From: DAHUYF01 sp963838385
GTDB lineage: Bacteria; Pseudomonadota; Alphaproteobacteria; ATCC43930; CGMCC-115725
Length of the DNA stretch: 64,000 bases
Assembly: GCA_963838385.1 (NCBI GenBank)
Contig: CAWIRE010000003.1
Location: 1-64,000 of the forward strand
Direction: 5' to 3'
The translations under genes and the position numbers were made by a program. The notes under the pieces were generated by a model. That model was given only the letters and a program-made list of their open reading frames with translations. It ran no database searches and was not told where the DNA came from. Shown here piece after piece: positions 63,438 to 64,000 of this stretch (position 1 is its first letter; each line of letters begins with the position of its first letter).

Positions 63438-64000
63438 TGCAGCGACGGCGTCGCCGGCTGCGGCGCGCTGGCCGGGGCGCGCGCCGTGCTTTCGGCGGGT
63501 TTCGCTCCATCGGCGGCGGCCGGCGGCGTCGGCTTGGCCCGCGGCATCAGGATGCCGGCGACGCGCGGGGTGCTGCCTTCGGTGAGCTTGGCGGAGGGCG
63601 GCGAGCTCAGCAGGCGGCTGATGTTGTTGTTGAGGTCGACCACCCCGTACTGTCCCCTCAGCTCGTTGTCGCCCTTGGTCAGGGTCACGCGGCCGGTGAG
63701 CGTGGCGATGCCGGTGTCGACGTTGTAGATGCCGGCGTCGCCGCGTGCGATCTGCTCCAAAGAGGATACCAGAACGTTGCCCTGCGCGTCGATGCGGCTG
63801 ATGTGCGACGAGCCGTTCTGGTCCTTCTCGACGATCGCGGTCAGCACGTCGCCGGCCAGCCGCTTGCCGTCGCGAACCGCCACCGCGTCGCCGCGCGCCA
63901 CCGCCAGCTGCTTGTCGTCGTACCATTCGAGGGAGTCGCGCGCCGTCACCGTGTCGCGCGGCGTCTCCAGCTTTAGATGTTTGCCGGTCATCACCAGCAG
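63434..64000 (-). CDS. lptA: LPS transport periplasmic protein, 5' part outside the window
   Basis: A partial gene: about 189 C-terminal residues are present, and the start lies beyond 64000. The repeated beta-jellyroll pattern of the OstA/LptA fold is visible (MTGKHLKLETPRDTVTARDSLEWYDDKQLAVARGDAVAVRDGKRLAGDVLTAIV, and IYNVDTGIATLTGRVTLTKGDNELRGQYGVVDLNNN), with an Ala/Pro-rich C terminus. It carries LPS across the periplasm. Coupled to lptB by a four-base overlap. Confidence 0.9.
   Translation of the reverse strand: MLVMTGKHLKLETPRDTVTARDSLEWYDDKQLAVARGDAVAVRDGKRLAGDVLTAIVEKDQNGSSHISRIDAQGNVLVSSLEQIARGDAGIYNVDTGIATLTGRVTLTKGDNELRGQYGVVDLNNNISRLLSSPPSAKLTEGSTPRVAGILMPRAKPTPPAAADGAKPAESTARAPASAPQPATPSLQ

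Overview
The window is a GC-rich chromosomal segment from an alphaproteobacterium, most like the Rhodospirillales or a related order. The evidence is the housekeeping order aroA-cmk-rpsA-ihfB-lapA-pyrF-trpF // trpB-trpA-accD-folC, the order lptA-lptB // rpoN-hpf-ptsN, and small alphaproteobacterial families (TIGR02300, DUF1150). The species cannot be named from the sequence. No rRNA or CRISPR array is visible. There is one tRNA, tRNA-Ala(GGC).

Layout. 1-2550: visibly less GC-rich accessory genes (small conserved protein, DUF4238 protein, HNH nuclease, membrane protein) with two copies of a degenerate repeat. 2554-4619: an encapsulin nanocompartment operon, a DyP peroxidase with a C-terminal cargo-loading peptide translationally coupled to a family 1 shell protein. 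4891-11209: trxA, folC, accD, trpA and trpB, with a decayed IS4-type element inserted in a REP/BIME-like hairpin. 11210-40083: a block of about 29 kb between trpB and trpF. It holds a PIN-type toxin-antitoxin pair; a catabolic regulon (two SDRs, a ThDP enzyme, a VOC protein, a GntR regulator, an amidohydrolase and a Liv-type ABC importer with a fused permease-ATPase and two binding proteins); two secreted NTF2-like proteins; a second regulon (3-hydroxyanthranilate dioxygenase, GntR, flavin monooxygenase, complete Liv importer); a YfiR protein with a hybrid kinase; tandem small lipoproteins; a DUF899 protein; and a CoA-transferase/MaoC pair. 40084-49391: trpF, pyrF, cyclodeaminase, lapA, ihfB, rpsA, cmk, aroA, TIGR02300, tRNA-Ala, PEBP, Hsp20, DUF1150. 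49640-52294: ptsN, hpf, rpoN. 52526-62585: about 10 kb between rpoN and lptB, with an ATP-grasp protein, a TorT/ribose-type ABC importer, pxpA, a biotin carrier, a biotin carboxylase, pxpB, pxpC and an exported beta-carbonic-anhydrase-like protein. 62652-64000: lptB and a partial lptA.

How they fit together. The 29-kb and 10-kb blocks interrupt gene orders that are contiguous in many relatives, so they look like acquired catabolic modules, each pairing a transporter with enzymes and, in two cases, a GntR regulator. A 17-bp palindromic site occurs at both ends of the first regulon, which suggests one regulator controls catabolism and uptake. In the 10-kb block a carboxylase set (biotin carrier, biotin carboxylase, and two subunits related to the urea carboxylase transferase domain) lies with pxpA and an importer, which points to biotin-dependent processing of an imported lactam or amide.

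Four otherwise well-conserved genes (DyP peroxidase, folC, rpoN, RbsA-like ATPase) carry apparent single-base frame breaks. Since folC and rpoN would not be expected to be lost, these are most simply base-calling or assembly errors. They are annotated as single genes with the break positions given.
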